Notes under the pieces: model-generated | Databases searched by the model: none | What the model was told of the DNA's origin: nothing | Seen by the model: the letters and a program-made list of their open reading frames with translations, nothing else | DNA from: Alkalicoccus luteus | GTDB taxonomy: Bacteria > Bacillota > Bacilli > Bacillales > Salisediminibacteriaceae | Direction: 5' to 3' | Length of the DNA stretch: 64,000 nucleotides | Assembly: GCF_012034335.1 (NCBI RefSeq) | Contig: NZ_JAATHJ010000003.1 | Span: 62,001-126,000 of the forward strand | Part shown: positions 30,655-40,496 of the stretch, piece after piece | Layout: each line of letters opens with the position of its first letter | How positions within the stretch are numbered: position 1 is the stretch's first letter | Made by a program: the position numbers and the translations under genes

Positions 30655-31260
30655 CTACGCATTCAGCATCAGCCTGAGCGCTTTTTTAATATAAGCGTCT
30701 GTCGATTCCAAGTTCTCTTCTTTCAGCTTCGGACGGATTCGTTTAACTTCCCGGTCCGTATAGCCAAGTGCTGCCAGCGCTTCACAAGCTTCTGTCAATG
30801 CGTCCGGCTCATCGCTCTCGGATGGGGCAGGTGCAAAAAGGCCTTCTGCAAGTGTCGGCACAATCTCTCCAACTTTCCCTTTCAGATCCAAAATAATCTG
30901 GCCCGCCGTTTTCTTACCAACACCAGGAAACTTGGTTAAGAAGGAGGCATCCTCTTGCTCAATTGCCTCAACGACCAGCTTCGGCTGCTCACTTCCAACA
31001 ATTGCGAGCGCTCCCTTCGGTCCAATGCCCGATACTTGCAGCAGCTTCTCGAAGAGCCGCCGCTCCTCCCGATGCGCGAACCCGAACAGCTTTATATCAT
31101 CTTCACGTACATGCTGATAAGTGTAGATAGTGATATTCTCCGCCCCGGGCGTATACCGGTATGGATTACCGCAGTGGATCAGATATCCGATACCGCCGTT
31201 TTCCACGACGACCGTATCTGCTTCTGTATGTACAATTTTTCCCGTGATATGTTCAATCAT
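30655..31260 (-). CDS. ruvA: Holliday junction binding subunit RuvA
   Basis: RuvA binds the four-way junction and loads RuvB. The N-terminal OB-fold (MIEHITGKIVHTEAD...), two helix-hairpin-helix motifs (VSGIGPKGALAIV, FPGVGKKTAGQIILDLKGK) and the C-terminal RuvB-binding helix domain (EALAALGYTDREVKRI) are present. Length is 201. It is the first gene of ruvA-ruvB-DUF2905 and probably of the queA-tgt group too. Confidence 0.97.
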   Translation of the reverse strand: MIEHITGKIVHTEADTVVVENGGIGYLIHCGNPYRYTPGAENITIYTYQHVREDDIKLFGFAHREERRLFEKLLQVSGIGPKGALAIVGSEQPKLVVEAIEQEDASFLTKFPGVGKKTAGQIILDLKGKVGEIVPTLAEGLFAPAPSESDEPDALTEACEALAALGYTDREVKRIRPKLKEENLESTDAYIKKALRLMLNA

Positions 31261-31346
31261 GTTTATGCCCCTTTATTCTGTGATTACGAACACACATTCC
31301 ATTTTAGCACAATTTACTGCCTTGGGGCAGAGGCAGCGAGGCAAGG

Positions 31347-32078
31347 CTAATATGGGAAAGAACCATTATGGAACACATGCTGCACATCATCACTGTCTTC
31401 AAGTGCATCAATCAGATCTGCAGCCTGCTCTGCCGCTGCTTCATCAAGGATTACCGATACGTCCGGAACCATCGCTAATTCTGCTTCCGTAATGACCATG
31501 CCTTCGAGGTTTTCAAGTTGTTCACGAACTGCATCAAGCGACGACGGATCCGTTTCAATGTAAACCATTTGTTCAACCACCTGCATGTCGTCACCGCCTG
31601 CTTCCAGAACGCTTAGCAGCATTTCTTCTTCATCTACCTGCCTTTCTGACTTTAAAATTAATCTTCCGCGCCTTTGAAACATAAACGATACACATCCATT
31701 CTCACCAAGACTTCCACCGTTTTTGTTAAACGCGAGCCTCACTTCGGCAGCCGTTCTGTTTCTGTTTTCCGTCAGAGCTTCCACATAAACAGCGGTTCCT
31801 GCAGGTCCGTATCCTTCATAGACAACATGTTCATAATCGACGCCGTCCAATCCTCCGGCAGCCTTTTTCATCGTCCGGTCGATATTATCCTTCGGCATGT
31901 TGACCTGCTTAGCCTTATCCAGAGCACTGCGCAGAGCAAGATTCGTTACCGGATTCTCTCCCCCGGTCCGCACCGCCTGATAAATTTCCTTTGAGATTTT
32001 TGTGAAGAGTTTTCCTCGCTTCTCATCCTGCCTGCCTTTTCGATGCTTTATATTATTCCATTTCGAATGTCCTGCCAC
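31347..32078 (-). CDS. YebC/PmpR-family protein
   Basis: A 243-residue protein of the YebC family. It starts MAGHSKWNNIKHRKGRQD, and the segment GYGPAGTAVYVEALTENRNRTAAEVR is typical. Members have been described as transcription regulators and, for one of two paralogs in Bacilli and mitochondria, as translation factors relieving polyproline stalling. Which type this is cannot be told by eye. The start is a GTG at 32078 after GGGGGG. It lies upstream of ruvA, as yrbC does in B. subtilis. Confidence 0.93.
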   Translation of the reverse strand: MAGHSKWNNIKHRKGRQDEKRGKLFTKISKEIYQAVRTGGENPVTNLALRSALDKAKQVNMPKDNIDRTMKKAAGGLDGVDYEHVVYEGYGPAGTAVYVEALTENRNRTAAEVRLAFNKNGGSLGENGCVSFMFQRRGRLILKSERQVDEEEMLLSVLEAGGDDMQVVEQMVYIETDPSSLDAVREQLENLEGMVITEAELAMVPDVSVILDEAAAEQAADLIDALEDSDDVQHVFHNGSFPY

Positions 32079-32131
32079 TGTTAACCCCCCCTCTCCGGTT
32101 TATCATCTTCAGGACTTCATCCATCAGAACA

Positions 32132-32157
32132 GCCCGGAAAATGAATCTTCTCCGGGC
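32132..32157. terminator. Stem-loop between pheA and yebC
   Basis: Arms GCCCGGA and TCCGGGC lie in the 90-bp gap after the pheA stop. The T tract is poor (TGTTCTG on the minus strand), so termination would be partial. Confidence 0.45.
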
Positions 32158-32168
32158 ATGACATACAT

Positions 32169-33068
32169 TCAGCGCTGCTTCACTTGCGGAACGGCCCTGG
32201 CACCATTCAATTCTTCCCATGTAAAGCAGGGGAAGCTGCCCAGTACGTGAACACCGCATCCGAGCGCTCTAAGTTCCTCAACGACTGAAGGAATTAAAAC
32301 ATCATCCTGCTTCATTGCTGCATCCACAATGAAGAAATAATTTCCTAAACCAGTTTTCGTCGGTCTGGATTCGATTCGCACGAGATTAATTTTCCTCCAG
32401 GCAAAAGCCGCAAGCACTTGGTGCAGTGCTCCGGCAAAGTCGGACGAAAGACTGATCATCATCGACGTCTTATAAAGAGTATCTTTTGTAATCGCCGGAT
32501 GACCGAAATCAACGGCCCCTTTCGTTAACAGCACGAATCTGGTTCTGTTGTGGTCATAATCGTTTATTTTTTGTTCTGCCACCTTCAGCCCGTAAGCCTC
32601 AGCAGCAATTTCGTTCGCAATCGCTGCTGCCGGTTCATTCGGATTTTCCATAATATAGCGGGCAGCTGACGCAGTGGAATTTGTATAGGCAATTTCCGCC
32701 TCAGGCAGCCATTCACGAATAAACTGATGACACTGCGCCACCGCCTGCGGATGGGAATAAATTTTCTTCACCTTTGCCCAGTCCGCGCTGTTCTCGGCAG
32801 ATGTAAGCAGATGCTGCTCGATCGGCGCTTCGATTTCAGCCGCCATATTCATGCGCTGATGATGGATAAAATAATCCAGCGTGATATTGACAGAGCCTTC
32901 AATGGCGTTCTCCATCGGAACGACCGCATACTCCACTTTTTCTTCTGCCACCGCATCCATCGTATCAGGAATTGTTGTAAACGGAACACGCTTGTCGTCG
33001 GGCACCAATGTAGCTGCAGCCGCTTCGGTGAAAGACCCGGCGGGCCCCAGATAACCAACCTGTTTCAC
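32169..33068 (-). CDS. pheA: Prephenate dehydratase
   Basis: PheA converts prephenate to phenylpyruvate in phenylalanine synthesis. The prephenate dehydratase domain covers residues 1-185 with YLGPAGSFTEAAA, VPMENAIEGSVN and the catalytic DHNRTRFVLL. An ACT domain follows with ESRPTKTGLGNYFFIVD, the phenylalanine feedback site. Length is 299. It starts at a GTG at 33068. The ACT protein PheB is encoded just upstream. Confidence 0.96.
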   Translation of the reverse strand: MKQVGYLGPAGSFTEAAAATLVPDDKRVPFTTIPDTMDAVAEEKVEYAVVPMENAIEGSVNITLDYFIHHQRMNMAAEIEAPIEQHLLTSAENSADWAKVKKIYSHPQAVAQCHQFIREWLPEAEIAYTNSTASAARYIMENPNEPAAAIANEIAAEAYGLKVAEQKINDYDHNRTRFVLLTKGAVDFGHPAITKDTLYKTSMMISLSSDFAGALHQVLAAFAWRKINLVRIESRPTKTGLGNYFFIVDAAMKQDDVLIPSVVEELRALGCGVHVLGSFPCFTWEELNGARAVPQVKQR

Positions 33069-33110
33069 AGTCGTCTCTCCTTCGTCCTTTATTGTAGCGG
33101 AACCATCCGG

Positions 33111-33563
33111 TTATGCACCGGAGCCTACTACCTCGACTTTATATACAGCATCAAGACCCTGCATCTGTTCAAGCAGGTTCGTGACGTCCATCGTCATTGC
33201 CGCTGTTTCAATCGTTAACGTGATCGTAGCCTTCCCCTGAAGCGGGATCGTCTGATTGATTGTCAGCACGTTTGCTCCGGTCGTAGCAACCATTGCTAAA
33301 AGACGCGAGAGCGAACCAGACTGATCCTGCAGGTGAATGGAAAGTGTAATAATCTTTTCCTTCACCATCGTATGAAATGGGAAAATCCCGTCTTTATATT
33401 TGTAAAAGGCACTGCGGCTCAGCTCGACCTGATTGACCGCATCATTGATGGTACGCACTGATTCCTCTTCCAGCAGGCGCTTTGCTTCCACTGTTTTCAG
33501 CATTGCTTCTGAAAGCATGTCCTCCCGAACGAGATAAAACTGATCTGAACGTTTGTGTATCAT
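33111..33563 (-). CDS. pheB: ACT domain protein PheB
   Basis: A 150-residue protein with an N-terminal helix-turn-helix-like part (RTINDAVNQVELSRSAFYKYKDG) and a C-terminal ACT domain (residues 75-147). This is the arrangement of PheB/YszB in B. subtilis, encoded between obg and pheA. It was once named as a chorismate mutase but lacks the residues for that activity. It is better seen as an amino-acid-sensing regulatory protein of unknown target. The ATG follows GGAGGAGG. Confidence 0.92.
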   Translation of the reverse strand: MIHKRSDQFYLVREDMLSEAMLKTVEAKRLLEEESVRTINDAVNQVELSRSAFYKYKDGIFPFHTMVKEKIITLSIHLQDQSGSLSRLLAMVATTGANVLTINQTIPLQGKATITLTIETAAMTMDVTNLLEQMQGLDAVYKVEVVGSGA

Positions 33564-33656
33564 TTTGTTCCTCCTCCCGGGACCTTCCCGTACAGAACTT
33601 TATTGTAAACGAGGAAGGAACGGATGTCCACTCCGGGAAGACACGAACTGCTGCAG

Positions 33657-34937
33657 CTAGTCAATGAATTCAAACTCATATTCGAGAATCCGAACCGTAT
33701 CGCCGTCTTCAGCACCGAGATTTCGAAGCGCATCATCAATTCCCATCCGGCGCATTTTTTTAGAAAAGCGCTGAACTGAATCGTGGCGGTCAAAGTTCGT
33801 CATTTTAAACAGTGTCTCAATTTCGTGCCCAGTGATCGTAAAGGTGCCGTCGTCCTCTTTTTCAATGATAAACGGCTCGTCTTTTTTCGTATATTTATAT
33901 ACGACGCGCTGGTCCTGATCTTCTTCGTGAAGCGGGAATTCCGGCGTCGATTCGATTTTATCAACCGCAGCTCTGAGGAGCGGCTCCAGACCTTGTTTCG
34001 TGACGGCTGAGATCGGAAAAATTGCTACGTCTTCCCCAACTTGCTCCCTGAAAAGCTCCAGGTGTTCTTCTGCATCAGGCAGATCCATTTTATTTGCCAC
34101 AATCAGCTGCGGGCGCTCCATCAGCCGCAGGTTATACTGCTCAAGTTCTGCATTGATTGTCAAGTAATCTTCGTAAGGATCGCGCCCTTCAATACCGCTC
34201 ATATCAATAACATGAATCAGAACTCTCGTACGTTCAATGTGACGCAGAAACTGATGCCCGAGGCCGACTCCGCTGTGCGCACCTTCAATCAAACCTGGTA
34301 AATCTGCCATCACGAAGCTGCGTCCGTCTCCGGATTCCACTACGCCGAGATTCGGAACGAGCGTGGTAAAGTGATAGTCAGCAATTTTCGGCTTTGCTGC
34401 AGAAACAACGGAAAGAAGCGTTGATTTCCCTACACTCGGAAACCCTACAAGGCCTGCATCTGCCAGGAGCTTCAGTTCAAGAGTCAGTTCCTTTTCCTGG
34501 CCGGGTTCCCCGTTTTCTGCGATTTCCGGTGCCGGGTTGGCCGGTGTTGCAAACCGGGCGTTTCCGCGTCCGCCTCTTCCCCCTCTGGCAATAATGGCAC
34601 GCTGACCGTGTTCGGTCAGATCAGCCGTTACTTCTCCAGTAGCTTTATCAATGATGCTTGTACCAGGCGGAACCCTCACAAGCATTGCCTGACGGCTTTT
34701 GCCGTGCATGCTTTTCGGCATGCCGTTCTCACCACGGTGAGCTTTAAAATGGCGCTGATAGCGGAAGTCCATAAGCGTGCGCAGCCCTTCATCTACTTCA
34801 AATACGACGTCGGCACCTCTGCCTCCGTCTCCGCCGGCAGGACCGCCGTTCGGAACGTACTTTTCTCTTCGGTATGCGACGAGGCCATTTCCCCCGTCAC
34901 CTGCTTTAACATATATATCAACCTTATCTACAAACAT
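33657..34937 (-). CDS. obg: Essential GTPase Obg
   Basis: Obg is the ribosome-associated GTPase involved in 50S assembly, ppGpp binding and, in B. subtilis, the sporulation phosphorelay and SigB activation. Domains in order: glycine-rich Obg fold (residues 1-158, [19 protein letters not shown]), G domain ([10 protein letters not shown]-loop near 166, [12 protein letters not shown] switch II, NKMD), and C-terminal OCT domain ending EYEFEFID. The start at 34937 is chosen by fit and ribosome site (GAGGGG). Length is 426. It lies downstream of spo0B. Confidence 0.97.
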   Translation of the reverse strand: MFVDKVDIYVKAGDGGNGLVAYRREKYVPNGGPAGGDGGRGADVVFEVDEGLRTLMDFRYQRHFKAHRGENGMPKSMHGKSRQAMLVRVPPGTSIIDKATGEVTADLTEHGQRAIIARGGRGGRGNARFATPANPAPEIAENGEPGQEKELTLELKLLADAGLVGFPSVGKSTLLSVVSAAKPKIADYHFTTLVPNLGVVESGDGRSFVMADLPGLIEGAHSGVGLGHQFLRHIERTRVLIHVIDMSGIEGRDPYEDYLTINAELEQYNLRLMERPQLIVANKMDLPDAEEHLELFREQVGEDVAIFPISAVTKQGLEPLLRAAVDKIESTPEFPLHEEDQDQRVVYKYTKKDEPFIIEKEDDGTFTITGHEIETLFKMTNFDRHDSVQRFSKKMRRMGIDDALRNLGAEDGDTVRILEYEFEFID

Positions 34938-34976
34938 GCACTGGTCCCCTCTTTCTTCAATATCTGTCAATTGTTC

Positions 34977-35498
34977 TTACGGTTTAACGATAAATACAGC
35001 TCCATATCCGGATTCCTCTATAGTCAGACTTCCGCCGGCTGCTTCCACTCTGTTTGTCAGCTCTTCCAGTACTTCCTGCTCCAGCTTGATGCCATCATAG
35101 CTGAACAGAATATGCCGGTCCTGCGGGCCCCGCAGTTCGCCAAACAGTTCGTGCTCTGGTCCGAGCGGAATACGGGCTTCCAGTCCTTCCAGCAGAGCGG
35201 CGGCACAGGAGAGCATCACAGATTCAATGTCCGACCAGGATGCCTCAATTGATTCCACGCTCCAGACGACCGGCGCTTTTGGTGAAGCCCAGTTGTAGGT
35301 AAGTGCCCACTCGACAAAGTCAGGAATGACTAAAGCGGTCATCCGCGATTCCTGTGCTGCTCTTTGTATATACTGATCAATTTTAGGTTTTATCCGCTCA
35401 TAATGGCCAAGATCTGCATAAGCTTTTATAATTTGCAGTTCGTTCATGTGATCATGCCGGCTGTATTTCAACACATCCGCCGGACGATAATTCGGCAT
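34977..35498 (-). CDS. spo0B: Sporulation initiation phosphotransferase Spo0B
   Basis: Spo0B passes phosphate from Spo0F to Spo0A. The phosphorylated histidine is H15 in YSRHDHMNELQIIKAY, within the first helix of the four-helix bundle. The C-terminal half resembles a degenerate kinase ATPase fold. The N-terminus is about 15 residues shorter than in B. subtilis, where the histidine is residue 30. The ATG follows GGAGGAG. It is encoded directly ahead of obg, as in B. subtilis, but the ribosomal genes rplU-rpmA that usually precede it are missing. Its presence implies a sporulation-capable lineage. Confidence 0.92.
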   Translation of the reverse strand: MPNYRPADVLKYSRHDHMNELQIIKAYADLGHYERIKPKIDQYIQRAAQESRMTALVIPDFVEWALTYNWASPKAPVVWSVESIEASWSDIESVMLSCAAALLEGLEARIPLGPEHELFGELRGPQDRHILFSYDGIKLEQEVLEELTNRVEAAGGSLTIEESGYGAVFIVKP

Positions 35499-35544
35499 TT
35501 ACTAACTCCTCCTGCTCGTTATAGCTCGATAAACAGTACTCCTA

Positions 35545-35573
35545 ATCATAGCACATTTACTGACTGTTTTCTA
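35545..35573 (-). promoter_or_regulatory. Weak candidate promoter of spo0B-obg
   Basis: TATGAT (complement of 35545-35550) lies 17 bp from TAGAAA (complement of 35568-35573) on the minus strand, with a start about 40 nt before spo0B. The -35 is poor. The rest of the 277-bp gap to the next gene shows no other structure. Confidence 0.4.
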
Positions 35574-35775
35574 TTTCAATATTCGAGCCTCTGCCTGTTT
35601 GACTGCCGGAGATGCAAAAAGCTTTAAAGTGCTGCAAGAGAACCTTTGCTTTCGTTACTGCTTATGCTCGCTAAACGCATGGTCTCTGTTTCATATCTGC
35701 AGATAAAATGATTATCCTTTTTAGGCGGCGAACGTTTATGATAGAGAGGTAGCAAATTTCAAAGGAGGCATTATC

Positions 35776-36732
35776 ATGGCTGAAGACTTTATTTATGGCA
35801 ACACCCCGTGCTTTCTTCATTCAGAAAACCTTGTCAAGCACCCGGATAAAAAAGACGCGATGGATGTCATCGTTTACGGGGTTCCGTGGGAGGGCGCCGT
35901 TACGTGGGGTGACTACACCGGCTGCGAACTGGGGCCAAAAGTAATCCGGCTTGCTTCAGGCCGATACAGCGGCTATCTTCCCGAGCTGGACCATCTCAAT
36001 GTATTCGAGCATCTGAAGATGGGCGATTTGGGGGACGTTGCAGTTACGCCGGCGGAGCCCGAGCAAACGATGGAAACGATCAGAAATTTCTCGAAAGAAG
36101 TATGGCAATCCGGTTCTTATCCGATCGCTTTCGGCGGCGATCACGGTATAACGTATCCAATCGTCGAAGGTTTCGTCGAGGCAACCGGGAAAAAGATTGG
36201 CATCATTCATCTTGATGCTCATTATGACAACAATGAGCACTCTAACGGTGACCCTTACGGAAGAGGCGCTCCTTTCGCCCGTCTGTATGAGACTGACGGA
36301 GTCGTTAACGAATCGCTCGTTCACATGGGCATTCACGGACCGCGGAACAAACCGGAAAACGGTCGTCACGCTGCTGCAAACGGAACGACAACGATGACGA
36401 TTCATGACATCCGCCGTCTAAACAATCCTCGTGAAGCAGCTCGCCGGGCTTATGAAATTGCTTCTGCGAATACGGATGCCGTATACTTAAGCATTTGCAG
36501 CGACGTGCTTGATCACGCGTTTAATCCTGGAGGCCCCGTCGACGGAAACGGCCTCAATTCATTTGAGCTGCTGGAGATCGTTCATGAAATTACTTCTCTC
36601 GGAACAGTGGGAATGGATTTTGTGGAGGTATATCCACAGCAGGACGCAACAGATTTCAGCTCTCATTTCGCCAGTTTTATTGCTCTATACGCTCTTGCTG
36701 GTGATATTCAGCACCGTACCAATAAAAAATAA
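35776..36732 (+). CDS. Arginase/agmatinase-family (ureohydrolase) protein, altered metal motif
   Basis: A 318-residue protein of the ureohydrolase superfamily, whose members hydrolyse guanidino or formimino groups at a two-metal site. Most ligands are clear: H123 in GGDHG, D147-H149-D151 in LDAHYDN, and E284 in MDFVEVYP. The third motif, normally SxDxDxxDP, reads LSICSDVLDHAFNPGGP. C241 stands where the first Asp is expected, while D243 remains. Substrate cannot be assigned. A strong ribosome site (AAAGGAGG) precedes it. It stands alone on the plus strand between spo0B and hemY, a seam between two conserved blocks. Agmatinase, guanidinobutyrase-type or guanidine hydrolase roles are all possible. 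Confidence 0.85.
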   Translation: MAEDFIYGNTPCFLHSENLVKHPDKKDAMDVIVYGVPWEGAVTWGDYTGCELGPKVIRLASGRYSGYLPELDHLNVFEHLKMGDLGDVAVTPAEPEQTMETIRNFSKEVWQSGSYPIAFGGDHGITYPIVEGFVEATGKKIGIIHLDAHYDNNEHSNGDPYGRGAPFARLYETDGVVNESLVHMGIHGPRNKPENGRHAAANGTTTMTIHDIRRLNNPREAARRAYEIASANTDAVYLSICSDVLDHAFNPGGPVDGNGLNSFELLEIVHEITSLGTVGMDFVEVYPQQDATDFSSHFASFIALYALAGDIQHRTNKK

Positions 36733-36830
36733 GAGAAAAAGGGGAATTTCATGTTTAATATTCTGCTCACGTGGAATACTACAAACAACTCCCCCCACTT
36801 TCTCAAATTTTCCTCTCAACAATGTGGAAA

Positions 36831-36867
36831 ACCGCCCGTACATACCGTACAGGCGGTCTATTTTTTT
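36831..36867 (+). terminator. Terminator after ureohydrolase gene
   Basis: Arms ACCGCCcGTAC and GTACaGGCGGT are followed by CTATTTTTTT. It lies in the convergent gap and could also act weakly on hemY transcripts from the other side (TTTT after the stem). Confidence 0.88.
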
Positions 36868-36869
36868 GC

Positions 36870-38279
36870 CTATTTTTCCTGAAGCAGCTTTGAAACCGCT
36901 TTTTCAGCCTGTGTTACGCAGTCCGGAAGACCAATTCCGCGAAAGCTTGCTCCTAAGAGAAGTACACCAGGATATCGTTTGGAAAGCCCTTCTTCAAGCT
37001 TCGTTAATGCTTCGCTGTGACCGACATTATATTGCGGCATCGCCCGCTTCCATCTTGTTATGACCGAAAATTCAGGGTCCCCTTCAATCGTCATAATCTG
37101 CTTTAAATCGCGCAAAACCGTATCTGAAATGTTTTGATCATCTTGAGAGACGATAGCTTCATCACCGGCTCTGCCTACATAAGCTCGAAGCAGCGCCTTT
37201 CCTTTTGGAGCGGTATGCTCCCATTTTTGATGCGTCCACGTACAGGCAGTCATCGTAAATGACTGGCTTCTCGGGACTAAAAAACCTGTGCCATCCAGCT
37301 TATCTTTAATCTGGCTCTCATCAAACGCGAGAGCACATGTCGCAACACTTGTAGCAGACTGCTCAGGCATACTGTCCATAAATGGTTCATCTTGAAAGAG
37401 CGCTGCCGCATCGTCATGCCTGATGGTAAGCAGCACTCTGTCTGCATGATCAACTGTACCGTCTGAAAAAAACAAGCTGTAGCCGCTCTCAGACCGCTCC
37501 AGCTTTTCAAGCCGTTTTTTGAGATGAATCGATTCCGGAGGCAGTGCAGACTGCAGGTTATCTACCAGAGAAGACAGTCCGCTCCGGAACGTCAAAAACA
37601 TGTTTGCCGGACTGCGGGATTCGCCAATCAACACCGGATCTTCCGGGACCGTTTTCTGCAGGCTTTGCTTCATACCCAGAATCAGACTACGCCGTTTATT
37701 TTCCAGTTCGAGAAACTGCGGAAATGTTGCTTTTAAACTAAGCTCATTCAGCCGTCCGGCATAAATGCCTGATAAGAGCGGCTCAATCATGTGGTCCACC
37801 ACTTCAGAGCCAAGCCTTCGGCGAAAAAATGCGTCAACAGAAATGTCGTCGCTGCTTTTACGCCTCGGGATAAACAGGTCCATGGCAGCCCGGAGTTTGC
37901 CGATCGGGCTGAAGAGACCTGTCGTTAAAAATGGCTTCCATTCAGTCGGAATGCCCATCACTGCACCCTGAGGAATCCGATGAAGCTTCCCGCCATGATA
38001 AATATAAGAACCTGATTTATTAGTCGTTAAATCTTCTTCCATGCCTAAATCCACTGCCAGCCGGTGCAGACTTCGTTTACGTGTCAGGAAAGAATCAGGT
38101 CCCCGCTCTATCACATAGCCGTCACGGTGTTCCGTCTGAATTGTTCCGCCGAGACGATCTCCTGCTTCATAAAGCGCAAAGCTTCCGGCTTCTTTCTTTT
38201 CGATATGTTTTTGCAGAAAATAGGCGGCGGATAACCCAGTTATCCCACCGCCTACCACTGCTGTTTTCAGCTCTTTCAT
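36870..38279 (-). CDS. hemY: Coproporphyrinogen III oxidase HemY/CgoX
   Basis: The FAD enzyme of the Gram-positive (coproporphyrin-dependent) haem path oxidises coproporphyrinogen III to coproporphyrin III. It was formerly called protoporphyrinogen oxidase. The N-terminal Rossmann motif VVGGGITGLSAAYFL and the second dinucleotide motif RLGGTIQTEHRDGYVIERGPDSF are intact. The C-terminal FAD segment is LLGASFRGIGLPDCVTQAE. Length is 469. It is the last gene of hemE-hemH-hemY, 4 bp after hemH. Confidence 0.94.
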   Translation of the reverse strand: MKELKTAVVGGGITGLSAAYFLQKHIEKKEAGSFALYEAGDRLGGTIQTEHRDGYVIERGPDSFLTRKRSLHRLAVDLGMEEDLTTNKSGSYIYHGGKLHRIPQGAVMGIPTEWKPFLTTGLFSPIGKLRAAMDLFIPRRKSSDDISVDAFFRRRLGSEVVDHMIEPLLSGIYAGRLNELSLKATFPQFLELENKRRSLILGMKQSLQKTVPEDPVLIGESRSPANMFLTFRSGLSSLVDNLQSALPPESIHLKKRLEKLERSESGYSLFFSDGTVDHADRVLLTIRHDDAAALFQDEPFMDSMPEQSATSVATCALAFDESQIKDKLDGTGFLVPRSQSFTMTACTWTHQKWEHTAPKGKALLRAYVGRAGDEAIVSQDDQNISDTVLRDLKQIMTIEGDPEFSVITRWKRAMPQYNVGHSEALTKLEEGLSKRYPGVLLLGASFRGIGLPDCVTQAEKAVSKLLQEK

Positions 38280-38283
38280 GTGC

Positions 38284-39228
38284 TTATGCTTCTTTCCCGG
38301 CAGCTGAAAGCGTGCGCTCTACAACATCTGCCAGAGCTTCTATAAAGAATGGTTCTGCGTTCGGCATCTGTGGACGGTAATATCCTGCCCCGATCTCATC
38401 TGTAACAACCTTACACTCATAATCATTATCGAAAAGCACCTCAAGATGGTCTGCAACGAATCCGACCGGACAATATACGTATGCCGCATAATTTTTTTCG
38501 TTGTGCAGATCTCTTGTCAGGTCCTGAACATCCGGACCGATCCACGGATCCGGCGTATTGCCTTCACTCTGCCAGCCGATTTCATAATTCTCGACACCGG
38601 CTTCTTTGGCAATCAGATCAGCTGTTTCCTGCAGCTGTTTCGGATACGGATCTCCGTCTGCCAGAATTTTTTCCGGAAGGGAATGTGCTGAGAAAATAAC
38701 GCAGTGATTCTGCTTCTCTTCTTCTGACATTTGTTCGCGCACTTTTTTAATGCCGTCTGCCCAGAATGATACGAATTTCGGATCATTGTACCAGGACTCA
38801 ACGCTCGTGATCGATGGACCCTGAATCATTTCAGATTCTTCTGCAGCACGTCCATTATAAGATTTCACACTAAACGTTGAATAGTGCGGAGCAAGTACGA
38901 TGCTGACTGCTTCTTCGATTCCGTCTTTTTTCATTTGCAGCACCGCATCCTCGATAAATGGATCAATGTGCTTCAAGCCTTCATACACAACAAATTCCAC
39001 GTCTTTTGAACGACGATTCAGCTCATTTTTAAGCTCGTGAGCCTGCTCTGTTGTAATGCGGGCTAAAGGAGAAATACCGCCAATTTGTCTGTAACGATCG
39101 ATCAGATCGTCCAGCGCTTCTTTTGAAGGACGGCGTCCTTTACGAATGTGCGTGTAGTAAGGTTCAATTTCTTCTACAGAACGCGGTGTTCCGTAAGCCA
39201 TTACGAGAAGACCCATTTTCTTTTTCAT
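38284..39228 (-). CDS. hemH: Coproporphyrin ferrochelatase HemH/CpfC
   Basis: HemH inserts Fe2+ into coproporphyrin III in Bacilli. The soluble monomeric type (314 residues, no membrane anchor) is seen here. The metal-site histidine is in [12 protein letters not shown] and the conserved glutamate region is [19 protein letters not shown]. The N-terminus [15 protein letters not shown] matches the family. It lies between hemE and hemY in one operon. No Fe-S cluster cysteines were noticed at the C-terminus. Confidence 0.95.
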   Translation of the reverse strand: MKKKMGLLVMAYGTPRSVEEIEPYYTHIRKGRRPSKEALDDLIDRYRQIGGISPLARITTEQAHELKNELNRRSKDVEFVVYEGLKHIDPFIEDAVLQMKKDGIEEAVSIVLAPHYSTFSVKSYNGRAAEESEMIQGPSITSVESWYNDPKFVSFWADGIKKVREQMSEEEKQNHCVIFSAHSLPEKILADGDPYPKQLQETADLIAKEAGVENYEIGWQSEGNTPDPWIGPDVQDLTRDLHNEKNYAAYVYCPVGFVADHLEVLFDNDYECKVVTDEIGAGYYRPQMPNAEPFFIEALADVVERTLSAAGKEA

Positions 39229-39256
39229 GCCAAATCACCCTTTTGTTTTGATGAAG

Positions 39257-40297
39257 TTACTGATTAGCGAGCTTTTCAGAGGAATACTCATGCACAAAGG
39301 CTGTGAGCCGCTTTAATACAGCCGGATCCACTTCAGGAAATACGCCGTGGCCGAGGTTGAAAATAAAGCCGGGCTGCTGCATCCCCTGATCAAGGATCTC
39401 ACGTGCTTTTTCTTCAATGACATTCCACGGTGCGAGAAGCACGCTTGGATCGAGGTTTCCCTGCACCGCTTTTTGAATGCCGTCTGCACGGGCCTCTGCA
39501 ATCGGATAGCGCCAGTCAAGGCCCACCACATCAAGCGGAAGATCTGCCCAGTCGGCGGCAAGATGCCTTGCTCCGACGCCGTGCATGATAAGCGGGACGT
39601 TTTCCTTCGAGAGCTCAGAGAAAATCCGCTGCATCACCGGTTTTACATAGCGCTGGTAATCAGCGCGGCTAAGTGCTCCGATCCATGAGTCGAAAATCTG
39701 AAAAGCCTGGGCTCCAGCGTTGATCTGAGCCCTTCCATAAGTGATAACCATGTCTGCCAGCTTCTGCATAAGCAGCTCCCAAGCTTCCGGTTGGCTGTAC
39801 ATCATGGCTTTCGTATTATTGTAATTCTTTGAAGGGCCTCCTTCAATCATATAGCTCGCAAGCGTAAAAGGTGCGCCGCTGAACGTGATAAGCGGCACTT
39901 TAAGCTGCGTGCGGAGAATACGGATCGTTTCCAGAACATAATCCACGTCTGTCTCAGGCTGAAGTTCTGTCAGAGCCTTCACATCCGCCATGCTTTTTAC
40001 CGGATTTGCGATGACTGGTCCGATGCCGGCTTTTATCTCCACGTCTACACCCATCGCCGGAAGCGGCGTCATGATATCTTTGTACAATATAGCAGCATCG
40101 TTTTGATACTGATCTACCGGAAGCTTCGTCACCCAGGCACATGTTTCAGGCTGCTTCGTGATTTCTTCCAGACTGAATTTCCGCTTCAATTCACGATATT
40201 CCGGCTGGGATCTTCCCGCCTGCCGCATATACCAAACCGGAATATGCTCTACCGGCTCTCGTCTCGCTGCCCGCAGCAGCGTATCTTGTTGTTCCAT
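39257..40297 (-). CDS. hemE: Uroporphyrinogen decarboxylase
   Basis: HemE removes four carboxyl groups from uroporphyrinogen III. Signature segments are [16 protein letters not shown] near the N-terminus, the catalytic aspartate region [18 protein letters not shown], and GLDWRYPI. The start at 40297 (MEQQDTLL) follows GAGGTG at about nine bases. An ATG at 40324 has no ribosome site. Length is 346. It is the first gene of hemEHY. The upstream gap holds AT-rich sequence to 40465 without a clear promoter. Confidence 0.96.
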   Translation of the reverse strand: MEQQDTLLRAARREPVEHIPVWYMRQAGRSQPEYRELKRKFSLEEITKQPETCAWVTKLPVDQYQNDAAILYKDIMTPLPAMGVDVEIKAGIGPVIANPVKSMADVKALTELQPETDVDYVLETIRILRTQLKVPLITFSGAPFTLASYMIEGGPSKNYNNTKAMMYSQPEAWELLMQKLADMVITYGRAQINAGAQAFQIFDSWIGALSRADYQRYVKPVMQRIFSELSKENVPLIMHGVGARHLAADWADLPLDVVGLDWRYPIAEARADGIQKAVQGNLDPSVLLAPWNVIEEKAREILDQGMQQPGFIFNLGHGVFPEVDPAVLKRLTAFVHEYSSEKLANQ

Positions 40298-40469
40298 GCT
40301 GTCAAACACCTCATCCATTCTCATAGTACGTTCTTTACTGAGCTTCTAGTCCGCTTCACATTTTAACGCTTTTTCATACTTAAAGAAAGAAATTATGTTT
40401 TAAGTTCACAAAAACACCGCATTTTCTTCAGAGCTCAAATGGAAAAACCGCAGATACGCTTCACAAAAA

Positions 40470-40496
40470 AATCGTCCGCTTTATAAAACGGACGAT
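40470..40496 (-). terminator. pbpF terminator hairpin, distal copy
   Basis: Stem ATCGTCCG/CGGACGAT with a run of seven T on the minus strand (complement of 40463-40469). It flanks repeat element copy 2 on the hemE side. Its twin is at 41154-41180, with the same stem and three loop differences. Confidence 0.8.

Noticed and set aside
36751-36882. Short ATG frame of about 43 codons after the ureohydrolase gene
   Set aside because: It reads through the terminator hairpin and into the end of hemY. No product is plausible.
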